Of a stretch of 37,676 nt of DNA, positions 31,822 through 37,676 are shown piece after piece. The translations under genes and the position numbers were made by a program. Origin of the DNA: Firmicutes bacterium UBA911 (GTDB lineage Bacteria > Bacillota > Desulfotomaculia > Desulfotomaculales > Desulforudaceae); NCBI GenBank assembly GCA_002294005.1, contig DBEH01000030.1, positions 489 through 38,164 on the forward strand, given 5' to 3'. The notes below the pieces were generated by a model. It made no database searches and was not told the DNA's origin. It worked only from the letters and a program-made list of their open reading frames with translations. Each line of letters begins with the position of its first letter. The stretch's first letter is position 1.

Positions 31822-31859
31822 CACGGAAAGCAGAATTTTTTTCCTTGACCGCCAAAACA

Positions 31860-31882
31860 GAAAGGCCGCCCCTAAGGGCGGC
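31860..31882 (-). terminator. Terminator after clpX
   Basis: GGCCGCCC (31863-31870), four-base loop, GGGCGGCC (31875-31882), then TTTCTGTTTT on the minus strand. Separates tig-clpP-clpX from lonB. Confidence 0.85.
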
Positions 31883-31898
31883 CGGTGTTTTGCGGCTT

Positions 31899-33152
31899 TT
31901 ACAGAGCGCTTTCCTTTTTCTTCTTGCTTCGTTCCACGGTGATGATCAGTGGGTTCTCCCGGTTCACGACCGTCTCCTTCGCGATGGTGCATTTGGCGAC
32001 GTCTCCCCGGGACGGAATGTCATACATAACATTCAGCATGATTTCCTCCAGAATCGCCCTTAATCCCCGGGCTCCGGTGTTGCGCCGGATGGCTTCCTCG
32101 GCGACGGCCTGGAGCGCCTCTTCCTGGAATTCCAGGGCAACCCCGTCGATGTCGAAGAGCTTCTCATACTGCTTAACCAGGGCGTTGCGCGGCTCGACCA
32201 GGATCCGGACCAGGTCCTCCTGGCTAAGTGGGTCAAGCGTCACGATGACCGGCAAACGCCCGACAAACTCGGGGATCAGGCCGTACTTCAGGAGATCCTG
32301 GGGCAGGATGTTCCGTAAGATGTCGCCCAGCTTGCGGTCCCGCTTTAGCGTCAGTTCGGCCCCGAACCCCATGGTCTTTTTCGCCACCCGGCTCTGGATG
32401 ATCTTGTCGATCCCCTCAAAGGCCCCCCCGCAAATAAACAGGATGTTGGTGGTATCCAGCTGGATGAACTCCTGGTGCGGGTGCTTGCGCCCGCCCTGCG
32501 GGGGCACGCTGGCCACGGTGCCCTCCAGGATCTTCAGCAGGGCCTGTTGCACGCCCTCGCCGGAAACGTCCCTGGTTATGGAGGGGTTCTCCGACTTCCG
32601 GGCGATCTTGTCGACCTCGTCGATATAGACAATGCCCTTCTCCGCCTTCTCCACGTCGTAGTCGGCGGCCTGAATGAGCTTTAAAAGGATGTTCTCCACA
32701 TCCTCGCCCACGTACCCGGCCTCGGTCAGTGAAGTGGCGTCGGCGATGGCAAAGGGAACGTTCAAAAACCGCGCCAGCGTCTGCGCCAGCAAGGTTTTGC
32801 CGGAACCGGTCGGCCCGAGCATGACGATGTTGCTCTTTTGCAGCTCCACGTCCTCAAGCTTGCCACCCAGATTTATCCGCTTGTAATGGTTGTACACGGC
32901 CACGGAAAGAATCTTCTTGGAATACTCCTGGCCGATCACGTATTGGTCCAGATAGTCCTTGATCTCGCGCGGCTTCGGGATGTCGCGCAGTTCCAACCCA
33001 AGGTCCTCGCTCAGTTCCTCCTCGATGATCTCGTTGCACAGCTCAATGCACTCGTCGCAAATATATACCCCGGGGCCGGCCACCAGCTTTTTGACTTGAT
33101 CCTGCAGCTTGCCGCAAAACGAACATTTCAACTGGCCCTTGTCGTTAAACAT
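31899..33152 (-). CDS. clpX: ClpX unfoldase, ATP-binding subunit of ClpXP
   Basis: 417 residues. N-terminal zinc-binding domain with cysteines 10, 13, 32 and 35; AAA+ module with Walker A GPTGSGKT, Walker B IVYIDEVDK and the RKSENPSITRDVSGEGVQQALL segment. The GRLP pore-type sensor FVGRLPVIV is present. It unfolds tagged proteins into ClpP. ATG follows GAGGTGGGA. It lies 13 bases after clpP; the tig-clpP-clpX order implies a single transcript. Confidence 0.97.
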   Translation of the reverse strand: MFNDKGQLKCSFCGKLQDQVKKLVAGPGVYICDECIELCNEIIEEELSEDLGLELRDIPKPREIKDYLDQYVIGQEYSKKILSVAVYNHYKRINLGGKLEDVELQKSNIVMLGPTGSGKTLLAQTLARFLNVPFAIADATSLTEAGYVGEDVENILLKLIQAADYDVEKAEKGIVYIDEVDKIARKSENPSITRDVSGEGVQQALLKILEGTVASVPPQGGRKHPHQEFIQLDTTNILFICGGAFEGIDKIIQSRVAKKTMGFGAELTLKRDRKLGDILRNILPQDLLKYGLIPEFVGRLPVIVTLDPLSQEDLVRILVEPRNALVKQYEKLFDIDGVALEFQEEALQAVAEEAIRRNTGARGLRAILEEIMLNVMYDIPSRGDVAKCTIAKETVVNRENPLIITVERSKKKKESAL

Positions 33153-33165
33153 CGTCCCACCTCTT

Positions 33166-33762
33166 CTACTTGGCCTTCTTGCGCACCGTGATCACTTCAT
33201 CGATTATACCATATTCCCGAGCCTGTTCCGGAGACATGAAAAAGTCGCGTTCGGTATCCCGTTCTATCTTTTCGACGGGCTGCCCGGTGTGTTTGGCCAG
33301 CAGCTCACTCAGCACCCGCTTGGTTCGCAGTATCTCCCGGGCGTGGATATCGATCTCGGTAGCCTGACCCTGCACTCCACCCAGCGGCTGATGCATCATG
33401 ATCCGGGCGAAAGGCAGTGCAAACCGCTTGCCGGGAGTGCCCGCCGCCAGCAGGAAAGCCCCGAAACTGGCCGCCTGGCCCAGACAGATGGTGGATACGT
33501 CGGGCCGGATGTACTGCATGGTGTCATAGATGGCCATCCCGGAAGTCACGAAGCCCCCCGGAGAGTTGACGTACAGATGGATGTCCTTGTCCGGGTCCTC
33601 GGCCTCCAGGAAAAGAAGCTGGGCGATAATCAGGTTCGCCACGTAGTCTTCTATGGGTCCCCCGATAAAGATGATCCGGTCCTTCAAAAGGCGCGAATAG
33701 ATGTCGTACGCCCTTTCCCCGCGGGCGGTCTGCTCAACCACGATCGGCACCAATGTGCTCAT
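33166..33762 (-). CDS. clpP: ATP-dependent Clp protease proteolytic subunit
   Basis: 198 residues. Catalytic Ser99 in GQAASFG and His124 in MMHQPLGG, with the acid in the ERDTERD stretch. It forms the 14-mer chamber used by ClpX. Start ATG 33762 follows GGAGGT by six bases; a GTG five codons earlier is part of that site. No propeptide of unusual length. Confidence 0.97.
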   Translation of the reverse strand: MSTLVPIVVEQTARGERAYDIYSRLLKDRIIFIGGPIEDYVANLIIAQLLFLEAEDPDKDIHLYVNSPGGFVTSGMAIYDTMQYIRPDVSTICLGQAASFGAFLLAAGTPGKRFALPFARIMMHQPLGGVQGQATEIDIHAREILRTKRVLSELLAKHTGQPVEKIERDTERDFFMSPEQAREYGIIDEVITVRKKAK

Positions 33763-33829
33763 CGGTCTACCTCCCACACAACATATGTTAATCGAAAGGC
33801 GGGTGATTTAACAAGGGGAAGGTTTCGCC

Positions 33830-35146
33830 TTATTTTTCGGTCCCTGTCGACTCCGGTCCCACAATTTCGGCACCGGCCAGCAAAAGGTCGACCGCTTTGT
33901 CGCGCCTGATCGCCGCCCGGATGGGCTCCAGATCGTTACGCTGCTCCAGGATTTCCCTCAGCCGGTCAACCTCCAACCGGTAAAACTCAGCCATCTTGGC
34001 CAGTTCGGCATCCACCTCCTCCTCACTGGCTTCCAGACCCTCAACTTCGGCAATGCGGTCAATAACCAGCTCTTTCTTAAGGGACTCCTCGGCCTGCAGC
34101 CTCAAGTCGTCCAGCATCGATTCTTCAGCCTTGCCGACCAGTTTAAAGAAGTCCTCTTTAGTCATACCTTGTTCGAACACCGGCCGCAGGGCTTCTTCCA
34201 GCAGGCTTTGCGCCCGGACGTCAACCATGCTCGCCGGAACATCCACTTCAGCACCGGCCACCGCCCCGGAAATCAAAGCGTTACGCATATCGTACTCGGC
34301 TTTTTTGTGCGCGGCCTCCTCGAGTTTGTTTCTGGTGCCCGCCCGCAGGGCCTCCAAGGTGTCGTGCTCGCTCACGTCCTTGGCGAACTCGTCGTCCAAG
34401 TCCGCCAGTTCCTTACGCTTGACCTCCTTGACCGTAACCGTGATCAGCGCTTCTTTGCCGGCCGTTTCCTTATTGGGAAAGTCCTCCGGGATGGAAAGGG
34501 GAACCTGACGGGTCTCCCCGGCCGCCATTCCCACCAGATGAACGTCGAAGTCCTTCGCTACGAAGCCTTTGCCCACCTCCACGGACCGGTCGGTGGCGGA
34601 GCCGCCCTCGAAAGGCTCCCCATCGATGGCGCCTTCGTAGTCGATGGTGATGATGTCACCCATCCCGACCGTGCCCTCTTCAACCGTCACCAACTTGGCA
34701 TAGCGGTTACGGAGCCTTTCCAGTTCTTCGTCGACCTCGTTGTCCGATACCGCGGCCACTTGTTTTTCCACCCTAAGATTCCTATACTCCGCCAGCACCA
34801 CCTCAGGCTTGACATCCACCTGAATCTTGAGGATGACCGGTTTGCCCTCCTCCAGTTGGACCACGTCAACCTCCGGTTGAGAAACCGGCTGGATCCCGGT
34901 GTCCGAGACCGCCTCCAGGTAAGCCCTGGGGATTAGCTGTTCCATGGCTTCTTCATACAGGGATTTCTTGCCGTAGAAGCGCTCAAAGACCGGCCGCGGG
35001 GCCTTTCCGGGCCGGAAGCCGGGAATGTTCGCTTTGCGCACCAGCTTGCGGTAAGCCTGGTTTAAGACCTCATCAAGCCGCTCCGGCTCGACTTCCACCG
35101 CCAGTTCCACCCTGTTTTTTTCAATTTTCTCAGCCGATGCTTTCAT
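33830..35146 (-). CDS. tig: Trigger factor
   Basis: 438 residues. N-terminal ribosome-binding domain with the signature GFRPGKAPRPVFERFYG, a central FKBP-type prolyl isomerase domain (GDIITIDYEGAIDGEPFEGGSATD) and a helical C-terminal chaperone arm. It folds nascent chains at the ribosome exit. ATG 35146 lies after GAGGAGG at a long spacing of 11; the open frame upstream covers the leader and is not used. First gene of tig-clpP-clpX behind promoter 35291-35320. Confidence 0.96.
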   Translation of the reverse strand: MKASAEKIEKNRVELAVEVEPERLDEVLNQAYRKLVRKANIPGFRPGKAPRPVFERFYGKKSLYEEAMEQLIPRAYLEAVSDTGIQPVSQPEVDVVQLEEGKPVILKIQVDVKPEVVLAEYRNLRVEKQVAAVSDNEVDEELERLRNRYAKLVTVEEGTVGMGDIITIDYEGAIDGEPFEGGSATDRSVEVGKGFVAKDFDVHLVGMAAGETRQVPLSIPEDFPNKETAGKEALITVTVKEVKRKELADLDDEFAKDVSEHDTLEALRAGTRNKLEEAAHKKAEYDMRNALISGAVAGAEVDVPASMVDVRAQSLLEEALRPVFEQGMTKEDFFKLVGKAEESMLDDLRLQAEESLKKELVIDRIAEVEGLEASEEEVDAELAKMAEFYRLEVDRLREILEQRNDLEPIRAAIRRDKAVDLLLAGAEIVGPESTGTEK

Positions 35147-35253
35147 TGAATGGAATGCCTCCTCAAAAAATTCCGAAGCCTGATTTCCGGCTCGGATCAC
35201 TTCCAAATACTAAATATAACTCTTTCGGGTATAAAGTTTGCATAAAGCAAAAC

Positions 35254-35279
35254 ACCAGGGGGAACTCCCTAACCCTGGT
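35254..35279 (-). promoter_or_regulatory. Attenuator-like hairpin in the tig leader
   Basis: ACCAGGG (35273-35279) pairs with CCCTGGT (35254-35260), and in the minus direction GTTTTGCTTT follows. An inner AGGG/CCCT pairing is an alternative. It lies about 10 bases after the predicted transcript start and about 110 before the tig ATG, so it could terminate early or protect the 5' end. Confidence 0.4.
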
Positions 35280-35290
35280 AGGCAGAATAT

Positions 35291-35320
35291 ATTATAGCAC
35301 GCCGGTTTCCCGAAAGGCAA
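35291..35320 (-). promoter_or_regulatory. Vegetative-type promoter for tig-clpP-clpX
   Basis: Minus-strand TTGCCT (35315-35320), 18-base spacer, TATAAT (35291-35296) with TG just before it. It lies in the divergent gap with trmI. Confidence 0.65.
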
Positions 35321-35332
35321 GCAAGGAAATTG

Positions 35333-36241
35333 TTGACTCGTGGCGAAGGAGTGCTTTGGGCCGTCATTCTATCCCCCAAGGGGTGTGTTAGGGCATTGGA
35401 TTTTCGTGAAGGAGAATTGGTCATTTTCCTGGACCACCAGGAACGGAGCTTTGTGCAGCGGCTGCACCCGCAGGGAAAACTGCAAACCCACCGGGGATTT
35501 GTGCCTCACGCGGACGTCATCGGCAGCATGCCCGGGACAGCGTTCCTTACCACCAAGGGCAAGGAGTTGTTCGCCTTCCGGCCCACTCTGGTCGACTACA
35601 CCATGACCATGCCGCGCAAGAGCGGAATCATCTATCCCAAGGATACGGCACACATCCTTCTTTGGGCCGACGTCCGTCCGGGCGGCAGAGTGGTTGCGGG
35701 CGGGGTGGGCAGCGGGGCGCTGCTGCTGGCTCTGGCGGTGCAGGTGGGCGCTTTGGGCTTCGTCTGGGGTTACGACGTCCGGCAAGATATGCTGGACTTC
35801 GCCGCCGCAAACCTGCGCCAATTCATGGGTGGGGGTCCGGCAAACACGGAATTGAAGCTGGGAGATGTGTACGAGAACATCGACGAGCGGGACGTGGACA
35901 GTATTATCCTGGACGTACCCGAGCCCTGGCGGGCTCTTGCGCAGTCCGCCCTGGCCCTGAAACCGGGTGGCGTGGTCATCGCCTACGTGCCGACGATCAG
36001 GCAGGCCGAAAGCTTCACCGGCGCTCTGCGCAGCAGCGAACGGTTCGGGCTGGTGCAGACGGTTGAGATACTGGTCCGCGACTGGCACATCCGGGACCGC
36101 AGCGTGCGGCCCAACCACCGGATGGTCGGACACACCGGGTTTCTCACCATCGCCCGGAGAATCATCCGGCCGGAGGAACAAACGCCGGTGGATGATTCAC
36201 CCGCGGCGTCAGACAGTCACTCAGATCTTGAACCTCTCTAA
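35333..36241 (+). CDS. trmI: tRNA (adenine-N1)-methyltransferase, TrmI family (m1A58)
   Basis: 302 residues. The N-terminal small domain is followed by the family stretch FRPTLVDYTMTMPRKSGIIYPKDTAHIL, then the SAM-binding fold with GGVGSGALLLALA, YDVRQDMLDFAAANL and ILDVPEPW, and the late RPNHRMVGHTGFL. It methylates A58 in the T loop. Motif I is unusual: the common EAG(T/V)GSG reads AGGVGSG, so the acidic residue is replaced. Start TTG 35333 sits six bases after AAGG; the exact start is uncertain (TTG 35330 is adjacent, other TTGs follow). Divergent from tig. Confidence 0.88.
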   Translation: MTRGEGVLWAVILSPKGCVRALDFREGELVIFLDHQERSFVQRLHPQGKLQTHRGFVPHADVIGSMPGTAFLTTKGKELFAFRPTLVDYTMTMPRKSGIIYPKDTAHILLWADVRPGGRVVAGGVGSGALLLALAVQVGALGFVWGYDVRQDMLDFAAANLRQFMGGGPANTELKLGDVYENIDERDVDSIILDVPEPWRALAQSALALKPGGVVIAYVPTIRQAESFTGALRSSERFGLVQTVEILVRDWHIRDRSVRPNHRMVGHTGFLTIARRIIRPEEQTPVDDSPAASDSHSDLEPL

Positions 36242-36374
36242 GAAAGAAAAAAAAGCACCGAAACCCGCGGCCGCACAAATCGTCGTTCCCGACGCTACGA
36301 CTGGCCCGCTGGATTCACTCCTGACGGAGGGCACGCTTGCTTTAACCCAGAGTGACCGCCCTAAAAACCTTTGA
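36228..36374 (+). CDS. Possible 48-residue ORF at the trmI end
   Basis: A frame starting at TTG 36228 overlaps the last codons of trmI and runs past its stop to TGA 36374. It reads MNLSKKEKKAPKPAAA, then QIVVPDATTGPLDSLLTEG and a short tail. No ribosome-binding site. The 3' end overlaps the opposite-strand gene at 36361. Probably chance, or a frameshifted C-terminal extension of trmI; listed because nothing else explains 36242-36360. Confidence 0.2.
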   Translation: MNLSKKEKKAPKPAAAQIVVPDATTGPLDSLLTEGTLALTQSDRPKNL

Positions 36375-36702
36375 TTTTTACGTGCGCCGTTTCCGTCAAC
36401 AGGCCGTCGATGAGTTTCTGCATCGCCGTCTCGTGACCCTTGGGCACGGCCACGTAGAACGGAATCCAGGTTCCGTCCTTATCCTTTGCGGACCCGAAAG
36501 CCTTTAATTTATTTCTGGTGCGCTCGGTTTCAAACTTGTCCGGGGTCTTGGCTTCTCCGTTCGCATAGCGCCCCTCGGCGTTGAGGCCGATCAGGTCGGG
36601 CGCATAGCCCTGAACCGGAAAAGAGTCCACGCTGTGATAGCCGTCGCCCTGCATCCAAACCCGAAGCCGATCAATGAGGTACGTCAAATCATGCCTGTCC
36701 AT
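36361..36702 (-). CDS. Small PD-(D/E)XK nuclease-like protein
   Basis: 113 residues. After an N-terminal helix (DLTYLIDRLRVWMQGDGYHSVDS) comes the core APDLIGLNAEGRYANGEAKTPDK, i.e. P-D, a beta hairpin, then E-A-K, the layout of the PD-(D/E)XK nuclease fold, followed by WIPFYVAVPKGH. This could be a solitary nuclease, or a domain of unknown role on DNA or RNA. The family is inferred from the motif alone. Start ATG 36702 has GGAAGG nine bases upstream; it overlaps the upstream ORF by 19 bases, so they may be coupled. Confidence 0.6.
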   Translation of the reverse strand: MDRHDLTYLIDRLRVWMQGDGYHSVDSFPVQGYAPDLIGLNAEGRYANGEAKTPDKFETERTRNKLKAFGSAKDKDGTWIPFYVAVPKGHETAMQKLIDGLLTETAHVKIKGF

Positions 36703-36890
36703 TCCCTGCATCCTTCCTTCCTGGCTGGTAGTAGTACCTTCACCCCGAACGGTCCGTCAGTCGGCCATTCATGCCATCGTTCACTAATATTCGCCGCATT
36801 GAGGACAACTCCTTTTCCACCACAAGGAATTATACCCAGACTCCGCGGGCAACCACCAGCCTCCTCCGGGGTTAAAAGTCTTTCGACCAT
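36684..36890 (-). CDS. Short ORF between tRNA operon and nuclease-like gene
   Basis: 68 residues with an excellent ribosome-binding site (GAGGAGGTGGCCTAA before the ATG). The first residues, MVERLLTPEEAG, recall the beginning of MerR/excisionase-type helix-turn-helix proteins, but the expected helices do not follow; the rest (GCPRSLGIIPCGGKG) resembles nothing I know. Either a small real gene or a remnant with frame changes; one alternative frame contains a CPQCGEY zinc-finger-like bit before a stop. It starts just after the tRNA terminator, so its promoter is unclear. Confidence 0.4.
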   Translation of the reverse strand: MVERLLTPEEAGGCPRSLGIIPCGGKGVVLNAANISERWHEWPTDGPFGVKVLLPARKEGCREWTGMI

Positions 36891-36910
36891 TTAGGCCACC
36901 TCCTCAAAGG

Positions 36911-36941
36911 AAAAATCCCAAGGGCCGAAATCCTTGGGATT
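36911..36941 (-). terminator. Terminator of the tRNA operon
   Basis: AATCCCAAGG (36914-36923) pairs with CCTTGGGATT (36932-36941), a perfect ten-base stem, followed by T residues on the minus strand (36911-36915). Confidence 0.9.
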
Positions 36942-36956
36942 ACTAGTTTCCTTAAT

Positions 36957-37032
36957 TGGTGAGCCATGCTGGACTCGAACCAGCGACACCCTGATTAAAA
37001 GTCAGGTGCTCTACCAACTGAGCTAATGGCTC
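36957..37032 (-). tRNA. tRNA-Lys (TTT anticodon)
   Basis: 76 bases with encoded CCA. Acceptor GAGCCAT/ATGGCTC, D-arm TAGCTCAGTTGGTAGAGCA, anticodon loop CTTTTAA within CTGACTTTTAATCAG, T-arm with GGTTCGAGTCC. Third gene of the tRNA operon. All tRNA landmarks are intact. Confidence 0.97.
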
Positions 37033-37077
37033 ACACGGAACAAGTGTGATGCTAATCGCATCGTCCACTTCTTGAAT

Positions 37078-37153
37078 TGGCTGGGGCGGCTGGATTCGAA
37101 CCAACGAATGGCGGATCCAAAGTCCGCTGCCTTACCAGTTTGGCTACGCCCCA
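37078..37153 (-). tRNA. tRNA-Gln (TTG anticodon)
   Basis: 76 bases with encoded CCA. Acceptor TGGGGCG/CGCCCCA, anticodon loop CTTTGGA in GCGGACTTTGGATCCGC, T-arm GGTTCGAATCC. Gln tRNAs often start with a weak U1-A72 pair, as here. Confidence 0.96.
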
Positions 37154-37161
37154 ACACCATC

Positions 37162-37239
37162 TGGGGTGGGCGATGGGTTTCGAACCCACGGCCTCCAGAT
37201 CCACAGTCTGGCGCTCTGACCGACTGAGCTACGCCCACC
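37162..37239 (-). tRNA. tRNA-His (GTG anticodon)
   Basis: Acceptor GTGGGCG/CGCCCAC with discriminator C and encoded CCA; the extra G at -1 that defines tRNA-His is encoded at 37239. Anticodon loop CTGTGGA in CCAGACTGTGGATCTGG. First gene of the operon, about 33 bases after the promoter -10. Confidence 0.96.
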
Positions 37240-37271
37240 ACAATCAGTTACTCTCTCAATCCGCAAGCTTC

Positions 37272-37300
37272 AGTATAGCAAATCGCCCTGAGATCGTCAA
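37272..37300 (-). promoter_or_regulatory. Promoter of the tRNA His-Gln-Lys operon
   Basis: Minus-strand TTGACG (37295-37300), exactly 17 bases, TATACT (37272-37277) with TG before the -10. The best vegetative-type promoter in the window. Confidence 0.85.
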
Positions 37301-37317
37301 TTACGGCGGGCGATTTG
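37279..37317. repeat. Ten-base perfect inverted repeat over the tRNA promoter
   Basis: CAAATCGCCC (37279-37288) and GGGCGATTTG (37308-37317), 19 bases apart. The arms flank the -35 box, with one arm in the spacer. Possibly an operator, or partly generated by the IS element end close by. Confidence 0.6.
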
Positions 37318-37355
37318 GGTGTACGCACAAAACGGAGGCATCAAGAATCTCCAAT

Positions 37356-37676
37356 TCAAGCTGCCCTTTGCGTCTCCCAGAATTCTGGCCACCGATCACT
37401 CCGGATGAACACCGCCAAGTTCAACATCTTTTGGGCGTTTTCCCGATTCCAGCGCATGCCGGCTTGCTTGTGCCGAGCCTGGATTATTTGTTTGCACCCG
37501 CTTTCGACCACGCCACTGCCAATGGGATAACCGCGTTGTTTACAGGTTTTGTAAGCCATCCGGCTGCGGTTTGTATTTATATACCGGACCAGACCATCCA
37601 AGGCATCTCGCTCCGTTTTGTTTTTGGCGGACGTTTGTTCTGGAACCTCGATGGCAGCATCAATTTTTTGTTGCAA
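37356..37676 (-). mobile_element. ISKra4-type transposase, C-terminal part (gene runs off the window)
   Basis: The last 106 residues of a transposase; the N-terminal part is beyond 37676. The segment GYPIGSGVVESGCKQIIQARHKQAGMRW is typical of the ISKra4/ISAzba1 family C-terminus: it contains the late catalytic glutamate (VES) and the GMRW motif. The frame is intact in view. The IS end lies between the stop at 37356 and the tRNA promoter, perhaps near GGGTGTACGCAC at 37317-37328, but the other end is not available for comparison. Whether the copy is active cannot be judged here. Confidence 0.8.

Overview
The window reads as a GC-rich, spore-forming, rod-shaped Firmicute of the Clostridia/Peptococcaceae type (Desulfotomaculum, Pelotomaculum or Desulforudis-like). 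This is inferred from gene content and order: the chain DUF4321-maf-radC-mreBCD-mrdA-minCDE-rodA-spoIVFA-spoIVFB-radical SAM pair-rng-rplU-rpmA is a version of the Bacillus/Clostridium cell-shape and sporulation locus, and tig-clpP-clpX-lonB-lonA is the usual clostridial proteolysis cluster. No ribosomal RNA or species marker is present, so the genus is not proven. Almost everything is on the minus strand, so genes are transcribed from high to low coordinates.

Layout. 1-269 is a foldback, MITE-like element. 277-3026 holds a LolA-like anchored protein, a PHP phosphatase and a core methionine synthase-like protein. 3092-5051 holds rpmA, rplU (own promoter and leader) and rng. 5183-7700 holds the paired DUF2344 and B12-binding radical SAM proteins. 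7823-9486 is spoIVFB-spoIVFA behind a candidate sigma-E promoter. 9575-11547 is a methyltransferase and rodA. 11634-19184 is the min/mrd/mre/radC/maf operon, read from a good vegetative-type promoter at 19206-19234 and ended by a strong terminator after minE. 19279-25592 holds a RidA-family protein, a cation/Ca2+ exchanger-like protein, folC, a 60-residue arginine-rich ORF and valS. A lone plus-strand substrate-binding protein gene lies at 25766-26764. Next come two unknown small genes (26826-27324) where clostridia often carry engB, then lonA, lonB, clpX, clpP and tig. A divergent trmI (plus strand) is followed by a small accessory patch (PD-(D/E)XK-type protein plus a short ORF), a tRNA His-Gln-Lys operon with clear promoter and terminator, and the C-terminal part of an ISKra4-type transposase that runs off the window.

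How the genes fit together. MreBCD, PBP2 and RodA build the lateral wall. MinC, MinD and MinE place the septum, but MinC here is only the C-terminal beta-helix half. SpoIVFA and SpoIVFB form the mother-cell protease complex that activates sigma-K, and LonB is a forespore protease in Bacillus. Trigger factor, ClpXP and LonA handle folding and turnover.

No wholly new multi-gene system is evident. The least-explained pieces are the foldback element family (1-269 and 29970-30062), the minimal MinC, the two-gene cassette behind lonA, the arginine-rich ORF with its duplicated flank, and the tRNA-adjacent nuclease-like patch. Gaps of about 200-300 bases without a gene: 19747-20044 holds one inverted repeat. 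21071-21267 holds only low-complexity sequence (G/A runs near 21239-21262 and GTCGTC-like repeats near 21176-21202) and nothing I can name.
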